NCBI RefSeq assembly: GCF_030454045.1
Contig: NZ_JAKDJE010000006.1
Span: 7,219 to 71,218, forward strand
Origin: Psychrobacter sp.
Lineage (GTDB): Bacteria; Pseudomonadota; Gammaproteobacteria; Pseudomonadales; Moraxellaceae
Reading direction: 5' to 3'
DNA: 64,000 nt
The notes under the pieces are model-generated. The model was given only the letters and a program-made list of their open reading frames with translations, was not told the origin of the DNA and made no database searches. Made by a program: the position numbers and the translations under genes. Every line of letters begins with the position of its first letter. Position 1 is the first letter of the stretch. Shown piece after piece: positions 16,949 to 24,467 of the stretch.

Positions 16949-17473
16949 GGTGTCGTCCTTTTGTGTGGTTGTGGTATTTAGGGTTCGAGAGTCCTCCGCC
17001 TTATTTAAAGCAGGGACATATAAGTTAGGCTTATTGGTCAGGCCCACACTACATAGCGCATGCACAGCGCCATCTTTAGTGGTATGAAAAGCAGGGCTGT
17101 AGAACTTATAGCGCTTATCGTCGATGGATTCTTTACCCAGCGTATTTAGCTCAAGCAGTCCTAAGATATGGTCTTGCTCGACTTTGAGCTGAGTGACCCA
17201 GCCACTCGCTTGAGTGTTAGCAGTGATTTCACTGGCATGGTCGTTATCGAGGATAAAAGGTAAGGTGGTGTTTTTGACGACTTGCTCAGGGTCGCTATTG
17301 GTCCAGCTACGGCCATCACGCCCAGTAAATGCGCCGATAGGGATAAGTGGTAACCATATCCCGTCATCTGCATCGATCTTGGAGGGCAAGCGACGGCAAA
17401 GTGTGGTGACTATTGCATCACTGGCATCACTCTGACTGGTACTATTAAGCGTGGTATATAAGTGTTTTTTCAT
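16484..17473 (-). CDS. I: Head maturation protease, Mu gpI-like
   Basis: 329 residues. The N-terminal 165 residues match the Mu I protease family, including the Ile-Pro-Ile-Gly-x-Phe-x-Gly-Arg-Asp-Gly-Arg segment and the Asp-Asn-Asp-His-Ala motif near residues 77-81. The C-terminal half is the scaffold region also made alone from an internal start. The protease cleaves scaffold and itself during capsid maturation. Its ATG is 31 bases from repeat copy 3, with almost no leader and no good Shine-Dalgarno sequence. Confidence 0.92.
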   Translation of the reverse strand: MKKHLYTTLNSTSQSDASDAIVTTLCRRLPSKIDADDGIWLPLIPIGAFTGRDGRSWTNSDPEQVVKNTTLPFILDNDHASEITANTQASGWVTQLKVEQDHILGLLELNTLGKESIDDKRYKFYSPAFHTTKDGAVHALCSVGLTNKPNLYVPALNKAEDSRTLNTTTTQKDDTMLAALLAALGLAADADQSTAIDAIKDLKAASVATKTPDLNSFVPQATHNQVVTELNTANAKLAALETEKHNEAVETALNAAIKDKKIAPADREFYAVYCSTESGLNDFKEFVAKKAPVIGESNLPDKSPKNDGSATELNSEQQGILAQMGVVLD

Positions 17474-17505
17474 ATTACTTAGAGTAGCAATATGTGTAAG
17501 TGTCG

Positions 17506-17530
17506 GTTATTAAAGTGGTTTACTGATTTT
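17506..17530 (-). promoter_or_regulatory. Late-promoter-like repeat, copy 3 (upstream of protease I)
   Basis: Core AGTAAACCACTTTAATAA, identical to copy 4 over 24 bases. The ATG of the protease gene lies 31 bases beyond it, exactly as for M and copy 1; the two leaders share ACATA-Y-TG and TCTAAGTA at matching positions. This corresponds in place to the PI late promoter of Mu. Confidence 0.65.
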
Positions 17531-17579
17531 CTTGAGTGGAGGCTTGCTTGGTGCGGGTTGCGCGGGATATACTAATAAT

Positions 17580-17670
17580 ATAGCGATGGGGGTTACCAAC
17601 TGGAAAGGGTCGCCTGATATTCTTAGCAATATCCGCATTATCCTGTTCGAATCAGGCAAACCATCGCTAT
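17580..17670. ncRNA. Structured intergenic element, tRNA-like outline
   Basis: A 91-bp element closed by a perfect 10-bp inverted repeat (17580-17589 with 17661-17670). Inside are a 7-bp inverted repeat (17613-17619 with 17651-17657) and a 6-bp stem GATATT/AATATC. On the plus strand a CCTG-TTCGAAT-CAGG arm looks like a tRNA T-arm, near the 3' end where it belongs. The anticodon arm and junction lengths do not fit a working tRNA, and no U-run follows. It lies in the 202-bp gap between the MuF-toxin gene and late repeat copy 3. RNA status is inferred from folding potential only. Confidence 0.4.
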
Positions 17671-17675
17671 TCTCT

Positions 17676-18977
17676 TTAGTTTAATGAGCCGTATAGCAGC
17701 TCATAACGTCCAAGACCGGTTAAGTCTTTTGTTAGCCCTCCTGTGGTCACTGTATTTAACTTTACCTTCTCTTTCTTATCACCAGTTTTTAGTTTTACCT
17801 CATAATCAAGCTTAATAAAGACTTTGCCTGTTTCGGTTTTATAAACAAAAATCAAAGTATCAAGACTGGTTTTTTTAGAGCCATCCTTTTTTGGGTCTAA
17901 CAGTACCGCACTTGGGTTTTGCAGCTTGTCAGGCAGCTGCTGCCAAAACTCTACGGGCAGATTGATATCCTTGCCTTGCTTACTGTCTCTTAAACTATGC
18001 AGTATGTCTGTATCACGCACCGCGATGATTTTATGGTGCGGTGCTTTGCCCAACTTTGTCAGCTTATCGACCACCTCATCATTGATGACGCCGACGGCCA
18101 GCGTATTATTATAAGCGCGTTTATGCTCAGCGACATCCGCCACCATCTCATGCACTACCTTATCTATCATCGCCTTTTGCGCGGCATCGCCCAACAAAGC
18201 CGCCATGACAGCAGTGGCTTGTTTTGGATTTTGGCTGACCACTTGCGATAGCTTATCAGTGACCATCTCAAGCGCTTTGTGTTCACGATGACGCCCGACA
18301 TTATATTCAAACCCTGGACTGATGCCCTTGGGCACTTTATGCTTGCGGCCAGTGGCTTTATTCTCCCAGTCGTGATACTCAATTTTTGGGCTGTCACTGA
18401 TGCCGGCCTTTTCAGCTTTATCACGGGTCAAGCTCTGCACCCAGCACTTACAGCCCCAGCCATTCATCGGCATGTGCGTTTGCCAAAACGGATCGTCAAC
18501 AGGCAGTACTAGGTTCTCAAAGCTTTTATGATCTGGTCGATGCTTGAGACTTGGCCCAAGGCGATAGCGTAGATAAGGATGGGTGGCTTTATTGGCCTCA
18601 AATCGATGCCAGCTGCCCGTGTGATACGATTGGGTTTTATTGACTTGATAGACTTTCTTTAGGCGTCTGTCTGAAAGCCGCGTCAGCTCTTCACCCGTTA
18701 CCTCATCTTTTTGCGCGTACGTGCCCCAGCCGTCTTCACCCAGCTTTTCTAGCATATTTTTTCTAAAGGTATGAAAGGTTTGCCCGTCAGCCACCGCATC
18801 AATCACGGATTGATGAATGCTATCTAATACATCCAGCTCCATGATTTTGGCGACAGTGAACTTGGAGGCATGCTCTTGGGCGTATATCTCTGCCCAGTTA
18901 TAGCTGGTGGCAAGCCCCTTGCTGGTTATGTATTCTATCGCCTCATGGGGTATGACTTTAGGTACCTTAAGCGCCAT
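17676..18977 (-). CDS. MuF minor head protein with C-terminal nuclease-like toxin domain
   Basis: 433 residues. Residues about 50-182 are the phage Mu F head-morphogenesis domain, with a conserved His/Asp segment near 145-150 and the GCKC cysteines at 176 and 178. After a Lys/Ala-rich linker (about 200-290), residues about 295-433 form a separate domain. It has RDTDILHSLRD (321-331), a Leu-Pro-x-x-Leu-x-x-Pro-x-x-Val-Leu turn (348-360), then strands ending LNTVTTGG (407-414). This pattern fits the phage Barnase/EndoU/ColicinE5-D/RelE-like (PBECR) nuclease domains known to be fused to MuF. The active site is not proven. It starts with a TAATG overlap with the portal gene. Confidence 0.85.
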   Translation of the reverse strand: MALKVPKVIPHEAIEYITSKGLATSYNWAEIYAQEHASKFTVAKIMELDVLDSIHQSVIDAVADGQTFHTFRKNMLEKLGEDGWGTYAQKDEVTGEELTRLSDRRLKKVYQVNKTQSYHTGSWHRFEANKATHPYLRYRLGPSLKHRPDHKSFENLVLPVDDPFWQTHMPMNGWGCKCWVQSLTRDKAEKAGISDSPKIEYHDWENKATGRKHKVPKGISPGFEYNVGRHREHKALEMVTDKLSQVVSQNPKQATAVMAALLGDAAQKAMIDKVVHEMVADVAEHKRAYNNTLAVGVINDEVVDKLTKLGKAPHHKIIAVRDTDILHSLRDSKQGKDINLPVEFWQQLPDKLQNPSAVLLDPKKDGSKKTSLDTLIFVYKTETGKVFIKLDYEVKLKTGDKKEKVKLNTVTTGGLTKDLTGLGRYELLYGSLN

Positions 18978-20503
18978 TATTTAACCCCATCGGCAAAGGC
19001 TTTGATGCCTGACAGTGCCAGCGCGTCAGTAATATCACTGCTGTTTAACTCAGCATCATTGAGCATGCTTAGCATCTCATCAAAGCTGGTGGCGGCTTGT
19101 AGCTGACTGACCAGCGCTTTGATAGATTGCTCAGTGACATTGATAAAGCCGTCCAAGTCATCGTCATCATCGATATCGTGCAGGCGGTCTTGCTCATTGT
19201 TGAGCGCTTTAGACAACGCTGTTTGAGCGCTTGGCGGTGCCGCTTGGTTAAATTGGGTCGCACCCATACCTTGCGGACTTGCCGCTACTAGCAGCTCTTC
19301 ATCATCTTGTGGGTCAGGGATGCCCAATTTATCGCGCACAAAGTTTTGTGGCACTTTTAGCCCAAGCGGGATAAGCTTAGCAAGACCATCTACCAAGCCT
19401 GCAATATCTTCCGCTTCAGGGACGTACAAGACAAACCGTGGATAGACTTCTTGCACGCCGTAGTTAAAATCAATGTAAGGCTTAATCAGTTGCTGATTGA
19501 TCGTAGCCGCCATCTGCTTGGCATCCGCTTTGAGCAGATCTATCCGCACCTCATTATGGACTTGTGATTGCGCGTTACTACTGCCATCATCAGCGGTCAT
19601 GGTTTGACCCAGCACGGCTTTGCTGATTTGCTTATCTAGCCAGTTTGCTAGGTTTTCAAACAAGCTTTCGCCGCCCGTTGAGTTTGCCGCTGTGATAAAT
19701 TCGACTTGCATACTCTCAGGGATGATCGCCGCCGCGTCGGTACCGATATTAGCGACCGCGCGTTTGAGTACCGCTTTGTCAGCCTCTGATGCCCCATTGC
19801 CGTATTTGCCGACCCGTATCGGCATACCAAACACTTCACAAAACGCCATCCAGTCGGTCAGTGCGTAGGTCTTACACATGTAGCTCAGCGCCGCCATACG
19901 GGCAAGACCGCCGCGTATCGGTACGCCTGCTTTGAGTTTGGGCTGATGCACGACAAACTTATAGGCTGGCAGATGGGGGCCAGCTGTACCGTCCTCATTA
20001 CATAGTCGCAAGGTATAAGCATCATCATCCGCAAATCTAAAGTAGCGCGGGTCACGCCACACATAGCGGGTAGGTTTAAAGCCTTCCCACATGACTTCAC
20101 TGGCCGCGAAGCCTTTACCCAAGCCATCGACCAAAGCGCTGATTAAGTCATCAAATTCGGCCGCTTGCACCAAGTTGTTGATATCATCCGCGATCGTTTG
20201 ACCAATTTCACTATCATCAGCAGGTTCTACATGACGATCTAAGCCCTCAATTGCTAGCTTACGCGTGCGTAGTACGCTGCCATAGTGAGGTTCGCGCTCT
20301 TCCATCTCCTCAGCGAGCGTCAGATAATCGTAGATGTCGCCTTGGTTGGCCGCTGCTAGTATATTAGCAAGCTTGGTTGGGTTTAACCCCTTGGCAATGC
20401 TGTCATCATTCCACGCACGGCGGACGCCTGTGACGGAGGCAGCAGCAACTTCTTGCTGTAATACTTTTTTGCCAGCTTGGCTTTTTGGGTCTATTTCTTT
20501 CAC
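18977..20503 (-). CDS. Portal protein, DUF935 / Mu gp29-like
   Basis: 508 residues, the usual size for the Mu-type portal family. Features include the early EEMEEREPHYGSVL segment (about 64-77), the VMWEGFKPTRY segment around 114-124, and a long C-terminal tail rich in Asp (about 440-460) that may be disordered. The portal forms the dodecameric ring for DNA packaging. It lies directly after the terminase gene (four-base overlap) and before MuF, as in Mu. Confidence 0.94.
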   Translation of the reverse strand: MKEIDPKSQAGKKVLQQEVAAASVTGVRRAWNDDSIAKGLNPTKLANILAAANQGDIYDYLTLAEEMEEREPHYGSVLRTRKLAIEGLDRHVEPADDSEIGQTIADDINNLVQAAEFDDLISALVDGLGKGFAASEVMWEGFKPTRYVWRDPRYFRFADDDAYTLRLCNEDGTAGPHLPAYKFVVHQPKLKAGVPIRGGLARMAALSYMCKTYALTDWMAFCEVFGMPIRVGKYGNGASEADKAVLKRAVANIGTDAAAIIPESMQVEFITAANSTGGESLFENLANWLDKQISKAVLGQTMTADDGSSNAQSQVHNEVRIDLLKADAKQMAATINQQLIKPYIDFNYGVQEVYPRFVLYVPEAEDIAGLVDGLAKLIPLGLKVPQNFVRDKLGIPDPQDDEELLVAASPQGMGATQFNQAAPPSAQTALSKALNNEQDRLHDIDDDDDLDGFINVTEQSIKALVSQLQAATSFDEMLSMLNDAELNSSDITDALALSGIKAFADGVK

Positions 20504-22131
20504 AGCACGCCTCTTTTAAATCCGTGGAATTGGGTGTCATCACTATGGTAGGTAGGGTTATCTTTGACGCTCTCGTAGCCGTACTCACGCACTTTAGCTT
20601 CAATCGTAAACTGGGCATGACGCAGTAGTAGTAACGATATGGCCGTATCAGCGTGGCGCTTGATGCCTTGTCTGTCCTCGGCCGCAGTTGCCGACGGTAT
20701 CTTAGGGATGCCTTTCACTACTCTAAAGGCGCGCAAATCTGCCAGCACGCGGTCAGTCTTGGGTATCTTTTTAAACGTGCCGTCCTCGAGCGCCGCTTTA
20801 AAGGGCGGGGTATGGCTTCTATACCACGGATCACTAAAGCTAACCTCATCGATCAGCCCCGTTTGTTCTTTTGGGTCCCAGCGACCAAACTTATCCGCCG
20901 CCGCTTCAGCAAGGAACCCGCCATTACCGCGGGCATCAAACGCGCCTCCAGCAAAGTTTGGCAGCCTATCCAAGATATAATCAACGATGATTTGCTCTTG
21001 CTGCTTGTACGGCATTTTGCCCAGCTCAAGAATAAACTGTATCTCTAAATCTAAGTTGGGCTGCTCAGCGCCGATGCTAAGGGAGGTTAAGTTACTACTA
21101 CGGGCAAAATCTTCTCCAGCGTAGTGTTTTAAACGAGGGTTTAAGCCCTTTAAAAGAGGCTTTATATGCGCTTCACACCAATCATGGATTTCACTGCGGC
21201 GGATATGCTCATCGACTAGGCTAAAATCATCTTTTTTGATGAGGCTAATAACAGGCGTGCCTTTGTCCATGTTCTTTTCGATCATGGCGCGGGTCAGCCA
21301 GTTGCCTGAGCCGTGCTTGGGCACACACATATATTCTTCTTGCGCGTCCTCTTCACTTTCTGTGTCGTTCAGTAGGTTTTGTATCCATTGACGCTCGCCC
21401 TCGGGTGTCCACACGCCACCGGTGACTTGGCACTTACCGAGTACCTGACAGATACGCTGATACAGCCCGTCACGGCAGGCATCTTCAATAGTTGTGGTAT
21501 GCACAGAGCCACGCTTTTTACCAGCGCGGCAGTCTTTGATATACTCGTTAAAAGGGCTGTCATCGCCATTATGCGTCGATATGATGCGCACTTTGCTGCC
21601 CCACATCGTGAGAGCCATAGCCGCTTTTAGCACTTCAGCAAAGCGGTCATGGAACGCCGCTTCGTCTATCACTACGTTGCCCTGCATACCACGCAAGTTT
21701 TTGGGGCTGGAGGATAGGGCTTTGACTTTAAAGCCTGAGGCAAAGTAGATGACAAAGACCTGAATGTCCTTGTCTTCATCTTCAAACACATCCTCACAAG
21801 TTTCACTAGCGGCATAGCCATAGGCTTTTGCCCACATGGCGACAGCGTCAATATACTCTCGTGCCATCTCTTTATTGGAGCCAATATAAAACGTATCACA
21901 GCCGCCAGCGAGGCGGCTCATACTGGCATCAAGCGCATTGTCAGCTGCTTCCGCCCACGTCAGACCGATTCGGCGCGATTTTTCGCCCACTTTGATTTGG
22001 CTATCATCAGCGATCCAGCGCTTTTGATAAACGAGGAGCACATCACTTTTATTAAATCCAGCAAAACCATCTAAGAAGCGCTGACACTCATTAGACAGCT
22101 TGTTTAAGGGACGCTCTACAATACTACTCAT
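20500..22131 (-). CDS. Terminase large subunit, Mu gp28-like
   Basis: 543 residues from ATG at 22131, which overlaps the upstream stop as ATGAGTAG; a TTG two codons upstream is less likely. Numbering here counts from that TTG. Walker A-like GEKSRRIGLT is at 51-60, Walker B NVVIDEAAFH at 154-163, coupling motif ISTHN at 186-190. The C-terminal RNase-H-like nuclease has Asp residues in GEDFARS and FDARGNGG. The enzyme pumps DNA into the prohead and makes the headful cut. Confidence 0.94.
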   Translation of the reverse strand: MSSIVERPLNKLSNECQRFLDGFAGFNKSDVLLVYQKRWIADDSQIKVGEKSRRIGLTWAEAADNALDASMSRLAGGCDTFYIGSNKEMAREYIDAVAMWAKAYGYAASETCEDVFEDEDKDIQVFVIYFASGFKVKALSSSPKNLRGMQGNVVIDEAAFHDRFAEVLKAAMALTMWGSKVRIISTHNGDDSPFNEYIKDCRAGKKRGSVHTTTIEDACRDGLYQRICQVLGKCQVTGGVWTPEGERQWIQNLLNDTESEEDAQEEYMCVPKHGSGNWLTRAMIEKNMDKGTPVISLIKKDDFSLVDEHIRRSEIHDWCEAHIKPLLKGLNPRLKHYAGEDFARSSNLTSLSIGAEQPNLDLEIQFILELGKMPYKQQEQIIVDYILDRLPNFAGGAFDARGNGGFLAEAAADKFGRWDPKEQTGLIDEVSFSDPWYRSHTPPFKAALEDGTFKKIPKTDRVLADLRAFRVVKGIPKIPSATAAEDRQGIKRHADTAISLLLLRHAQFTIEAKVREYGYESVKDNPTYHSDDTQFHGFKRGVL

Positions 22132-22699
22132 CGGCAATGCCTAGAATTTGATGCTTGATCATCTTGACGGTATCGGCGGACAGTCCAGCTTCAGACACGA
22201 CTTTTTCAGCGGTATCAGCGGCGATGGTTGCCACTTCCTTACGGATGGCTTGTTCACGCTTAAAGCTGCTGGTCTCTGCCTGCTCAACGCGCTGTACGAC
22301 AAGCGCTAACTGATTGAGCGCTTTGATATCCACGCCGTCTTCACTATCGCCCACACTCATGGTGGTCTCAAACGCCAACTGCTTGATAAACTCCATCAGC
22401 ATTTTGCCCACGTCAGATTGCGGCGCTTCCCCAAACTGCTTGGTCCAAATCTCTGCCATCTCACGACTTTCACGGATACGGGCTGACATCTGCTCCATCT
22501 TGCTACTAAAGCGATTGAGACCGCTACGGCTTAAGCAATGCGCCTCGCTCAGCCCAGCGTCCAATACCAGCTGATTAATCTCAGCGAGTATCTTGGCTTG
22601 TGATAGCTTTTTATCACGGAGCATGAGGGTGAGTTGGCTTTTGATATCACTAGGTAGTAGATCCACTTTGCTTGCACGCCCTCTGGTTTTGTCAGTCAT
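22124..22699 (-). CDS. DUF3486 family, Mu gp27-like (probable small terminase)
   Basis: 191 residues, helical, with N-terminal basic helix-turn-helix-like region opening RGRASKVDLLP (residues 6-16), characteristic of the DUF3486 family. A later segment with Phe-Gly-Glu-Ala-Pro is also family-like. It is immediately upstream of the large terminase. DNA recognition for packaging is inferred from order in Mu-like phages. Confidence 0.88.
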   Translation of the reverse strand: MTDKTRGRASKVDLLPSDIKSQLTLMLRDKKLSQAKILAEINQLVLDAGLSEAHCLSRSGLNRFSSKMEQMSARIRESREMAEIWTKQFGEAPQSDVGKMLMEFIKQLAFETTMSVGDSEDGVDIKALNQLALVVQRVEQAETSSFKREQAIRKEVATIAADTAEKVVSEAGLSADTVKMIKHQILGIADE

Positions 22700-22707
22700 A
22701 GTTATTC

Positions 22708-23007
22708 CTAATACTTTGGATTAGGCTTGTTGACACCATCGACGACAGATAGCCCGTTTGCTACATCCAAGCCACGCTGGGTGATCGTAGCCACAAACAA
22801 TTCAATACTGCCGGCGTCAATGCGATTGATCTTGACCAGCCCTTGCTCCTCAAGCCACAGCATATGGTTACGCACCAGATCCATGCTGATACGATGGCCA
22901 AACTGCGCCAGACAAGTCTGTAAGATGTTTTGATTGGCGTCGTTGTTACAAGCGACCAAGGCTTGTAGTAGTGCTAGGCGCTGATCAGCTGTGATTACAT
23001 TGACCAC
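22708..23007 (-). CDS. Winged-helix phage protein, Mu gp26-like position
   Basis: 99 residues with a winged-helix pattern: a helix pair at about 8-35, recognition helix about 38-55 (RISMDLVRNHMLWLEEQG), and a wing near 58-75. It resembles the VpaChn25_0724 family of Mu-like phages. It lies between DUF2730 and DUF3486 genes, so a role in packaging or in regulating late genes is possible; neither is shown. Confidence 0.75.
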   Translation of the reverse strand: MVNVITADQRLALLQALVACNNDANQNILQTCLAQFGHRISMDLVRNHMLWLEEQGLVKINRIDAGSIELFVATITQRGLDVANGLSVVDGVNKPNPKY

Positions 23008-23008
23008 G

Positions 23009-23356
23009 TTACTTATCCCCTGTGTTTATTTCTTTTTTTACCAACAAATCAACCAAACGTGACAGCCCTTTAATGCTGGTGTGTAAGGCCGAGGTTTCAC
23101 CTTTCATGTCACGGATAGCGCCTTGTAGCGCAGCCACATCGCGCGCGCTTGGCAAGTGCTGCAATTCTTGCTCGACTTTATCGACCCGATCTTCTACTGC
23201 ATTAAACTTATTATGCAAGTCGTCAAGACCTTCTGTGATCGTGGCCTTGCGTGCGTATCTGGTATCTAGTACCAAGTAGATGACAGAGCCGATCGTACCG
23301 CACGCGGTCAAAAATATGGCCCAGTTGCCTGTGATGTAATCTATGATTGGTTGCAC
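23009..23356 (-). CDS. DUF2730 family membrane protein, Mu gp25-like
   Basis: 115 residues from a GTG at 23356 with AAGGAG five bases upstream; an ATG 15 codons earlier would overlap the zinc-finger gene. One membrane helix (about 10-27) is followed by a long coiled coil (about 35-105) typical of DUF2730. Its position near holin and endolysin suggests a membrane role at lysis, perhaps spanin-like, but this is unproven. Confidence 0.82.
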   Translation of the reverse strand: MQPIIDYITGNWAIFLTACGTIGSVIYLVLDTRYARKATITEGLDDLHNKFNAVEDRVDKVEQELQHLPSARDVAALQGAIRDMKGETSALHTSIKGLSRLVDLLVKKEINTGDK

Positions 23357-23369
23357 CCGCTCTCCTTTT

Positions 23370-23588
23370 TCATTGTTTCTCGTGCAGTTGTTGGCACGCA
23401 ATACAGCGTAGCGTCAAACCAAGCCGCACCCGTTGCGGCTCTACGATCTCACCGCAGTCGATACACTCATAGTCGCCATCATCATTTTTGTTGTGATCAG
23501 ACGCTGCTGGCGGACGCACGATTGCTGTTGCTAAGTGCTGCGCTAGCATGATCTCTTGGTAATTTTGAGCAATATCGGCGTTATCCAT
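23370..23588 (-). CDS. TraR/DksA-type C4 zinc finger protein
   Basis: 72 residues. The C-terminal half has a four-cysteine finger: CxxC at 42-45 and CxxC at 62-65, with the Gly-Glu-x-Ile pattern of the TraR/DksA family. Short phage TraR-like proteins bind RNA polymerase through the secondary channel. It lacks a long coiled coil, as expected for TraR rather than DksA. It may help switch RNA polymerase to late phage genes. Confidence 0.85.
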   Translation of the reverse strand: MDNADIAQNYQEIMLAQHLATAIVRPPAASDHNKNDDGDYECIDCGEIVEPQRVRLGLTLRCIACQQLHEKQ

Positions 23589-23594
23589 GCTGGT

Positions 23595-23777
23595 CTACCA
23601 CTTATGCTTGTATTTTTTATTAAAGATGAGCCATGCCATCGCCCCAAGCGTCATCAAAGCACCAACGGCTGTATCAAGTTGATCCGCGTTAATAAGACCG
23701 CTTTGAACAAACTGGGTCCCTAAACCGACAAGTGAGTAGCGGATGATGGGGAATAAGACGCTGTCTTGTTTTTCCAT
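23595..23777 (-). CDS. Putative holin (Pam3 gp28-like)
   Basis: 60 residues with two hydrophobic segments (about 8-24 and 36-52) and a strongly basic tail (Lys-Lys-Tyr-Lys-His-Lys). The size, topology and place directly after the muramidase gene fit a small class of phage holins. It would permeabilise the inner membrane to release the endolysin. Confidence 0.75.
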   Translation of the reverse strand: MEKQDSVLFPIIRYSLVGLGTQFVQSGLINADQLDTAVGALMTLGAMAWLIFNKKYKHKW

Positions 23778-23791
23778 ACTAATTACCTTTG

Positions 23792-24385
23792 TTATTTAGT
23801 GTGCTTGTGCTTAGCGTAAGCAGCCTCAAGCTTTTCATCGTAGCGGTTTTTACGATAGCCGCTGCCGTTATAGCGTCTGGCAAATCCCGACCAATCATGA
23901 CGCTGTAACTCATCAACCAAGTTATTTACTTTGATGAATCGACACATCGCATCTAACTGTTTGGCTTCAGACTCGTGCATTGCATCAATAAACGCTTTGA
24001 GTGAGGCATAGCCCAAATCTTCCCAGTTATTACCCATTACCTGTCCTAGACCCCATGAACATGAGGAATGGGCAGCCTCCCAGTGCAAGACAGATGCAAC
24101 ATATAGTTTTTGGTGAGACGGGCGTACGTTATAAGCAGATTTTTGCCATGTTGGATAGCAAATATCAGGGAACAAATCACGCATCTGTTCACGTTTGGTG
24201 TAATAGTAGACATTACCCAGCTCACGCCAAAACACATGTGGTTCAAAAAGAATGACAGGCGAGCCGTCGTCATTAAAACCACTATCAGGACATTCAACGT
24301 CATGTATAGCCAATAGCACAGCCGTCTCAACGCCTAGTTCGATTGCAGCGGATCGGATTTCATCAAGGGTTATTGTTTTTGACAT
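23792..24385 (-). CDS. Endolysin, N-acetylmuramidase (DUF3380 type)
   Basis: 197 residues of the N-acetylmuramidase family. The likely catalytic Glu is in the segment Val-Glu-Cys-Pro-Asp-Ser-Gly-Phe (about 30-37). The Leu-Phe-Glu-Pro-His-x-Phe segment follows near 46-52, and a Ser-Trp-Gly-Leu-Gly-Gln motif at about 109-114 completes the site. No signal peptide, so it should depend on the holin. Its ATG lies directly behind a hairpin plus T-run, and its ribosome site would be in the hairpin (see findings). Confidence 0.92.
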   Translation of the reverse strand: MSKTITLDEIRSAAIELGVETAVLLAIHDVECPDSGFNDDGSPVILFEPHVFWRELGNVYYYTKREQMRDLFPDICYPTWQKSAYNVRPSHQKLYVASVLHWEAAHSSCSWGLGQVMGNNWEDLGYASLKAFIDAMHESEAKQLDAMCRFIKVNNLVDELQRHDWSGFARRYNGSGYRKNRYDEKLEAAYAKHKHTK

Positions 24386-24419
24386 AAAAAAACTCTAACT
24401 AATGTGTATTAGTTAGAGT
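24386..24419 (-). terminator. Terminator-like hairpin in the endolysin leader
   Basis: Perfect 12-bp stem (24392-24403 with 24408-24419, four-base loop) followed by seven T residues and then the ATG. It should stop transcripts coming from the early region. A TATATA box lies just upstream (24421-24426), so a transcript started there would lack part of the first arm. Confidence 0.85.
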
Positions 24420-24440
24420 CTATATAGCGTGGGCTTACGA

Positions 24441-24464
24441 GGTTATTAAAGTGGTTTACTGATT
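24441..24464 (-). promoter_or_regulatory. Late-promoter-like repeat, copy 4 (upstream of endolysin)
   Basis: Core AGTAAACCACTTTAATAA, identical to copy 3. Downstream at 24426-24421 is TATATA, a good -10 candidate, with no -35 box. The position matches the Plys late promoter of Mu. It follows the stop codon of the interrupted DUF2786 gene by three bases. Confidence 0.65.
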
Positions 24465-24467
24465 AAA

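Noticed and set aside
17580..17670. A functional tRNA gene
   Set aside because: The T-arm-like part is suggestive, but the TTCGAA centre is palindromic, the anticodon arm has a 6- or 8-base loop, junction lengths are wrong and there is no CCA. Kept only as a structured element.
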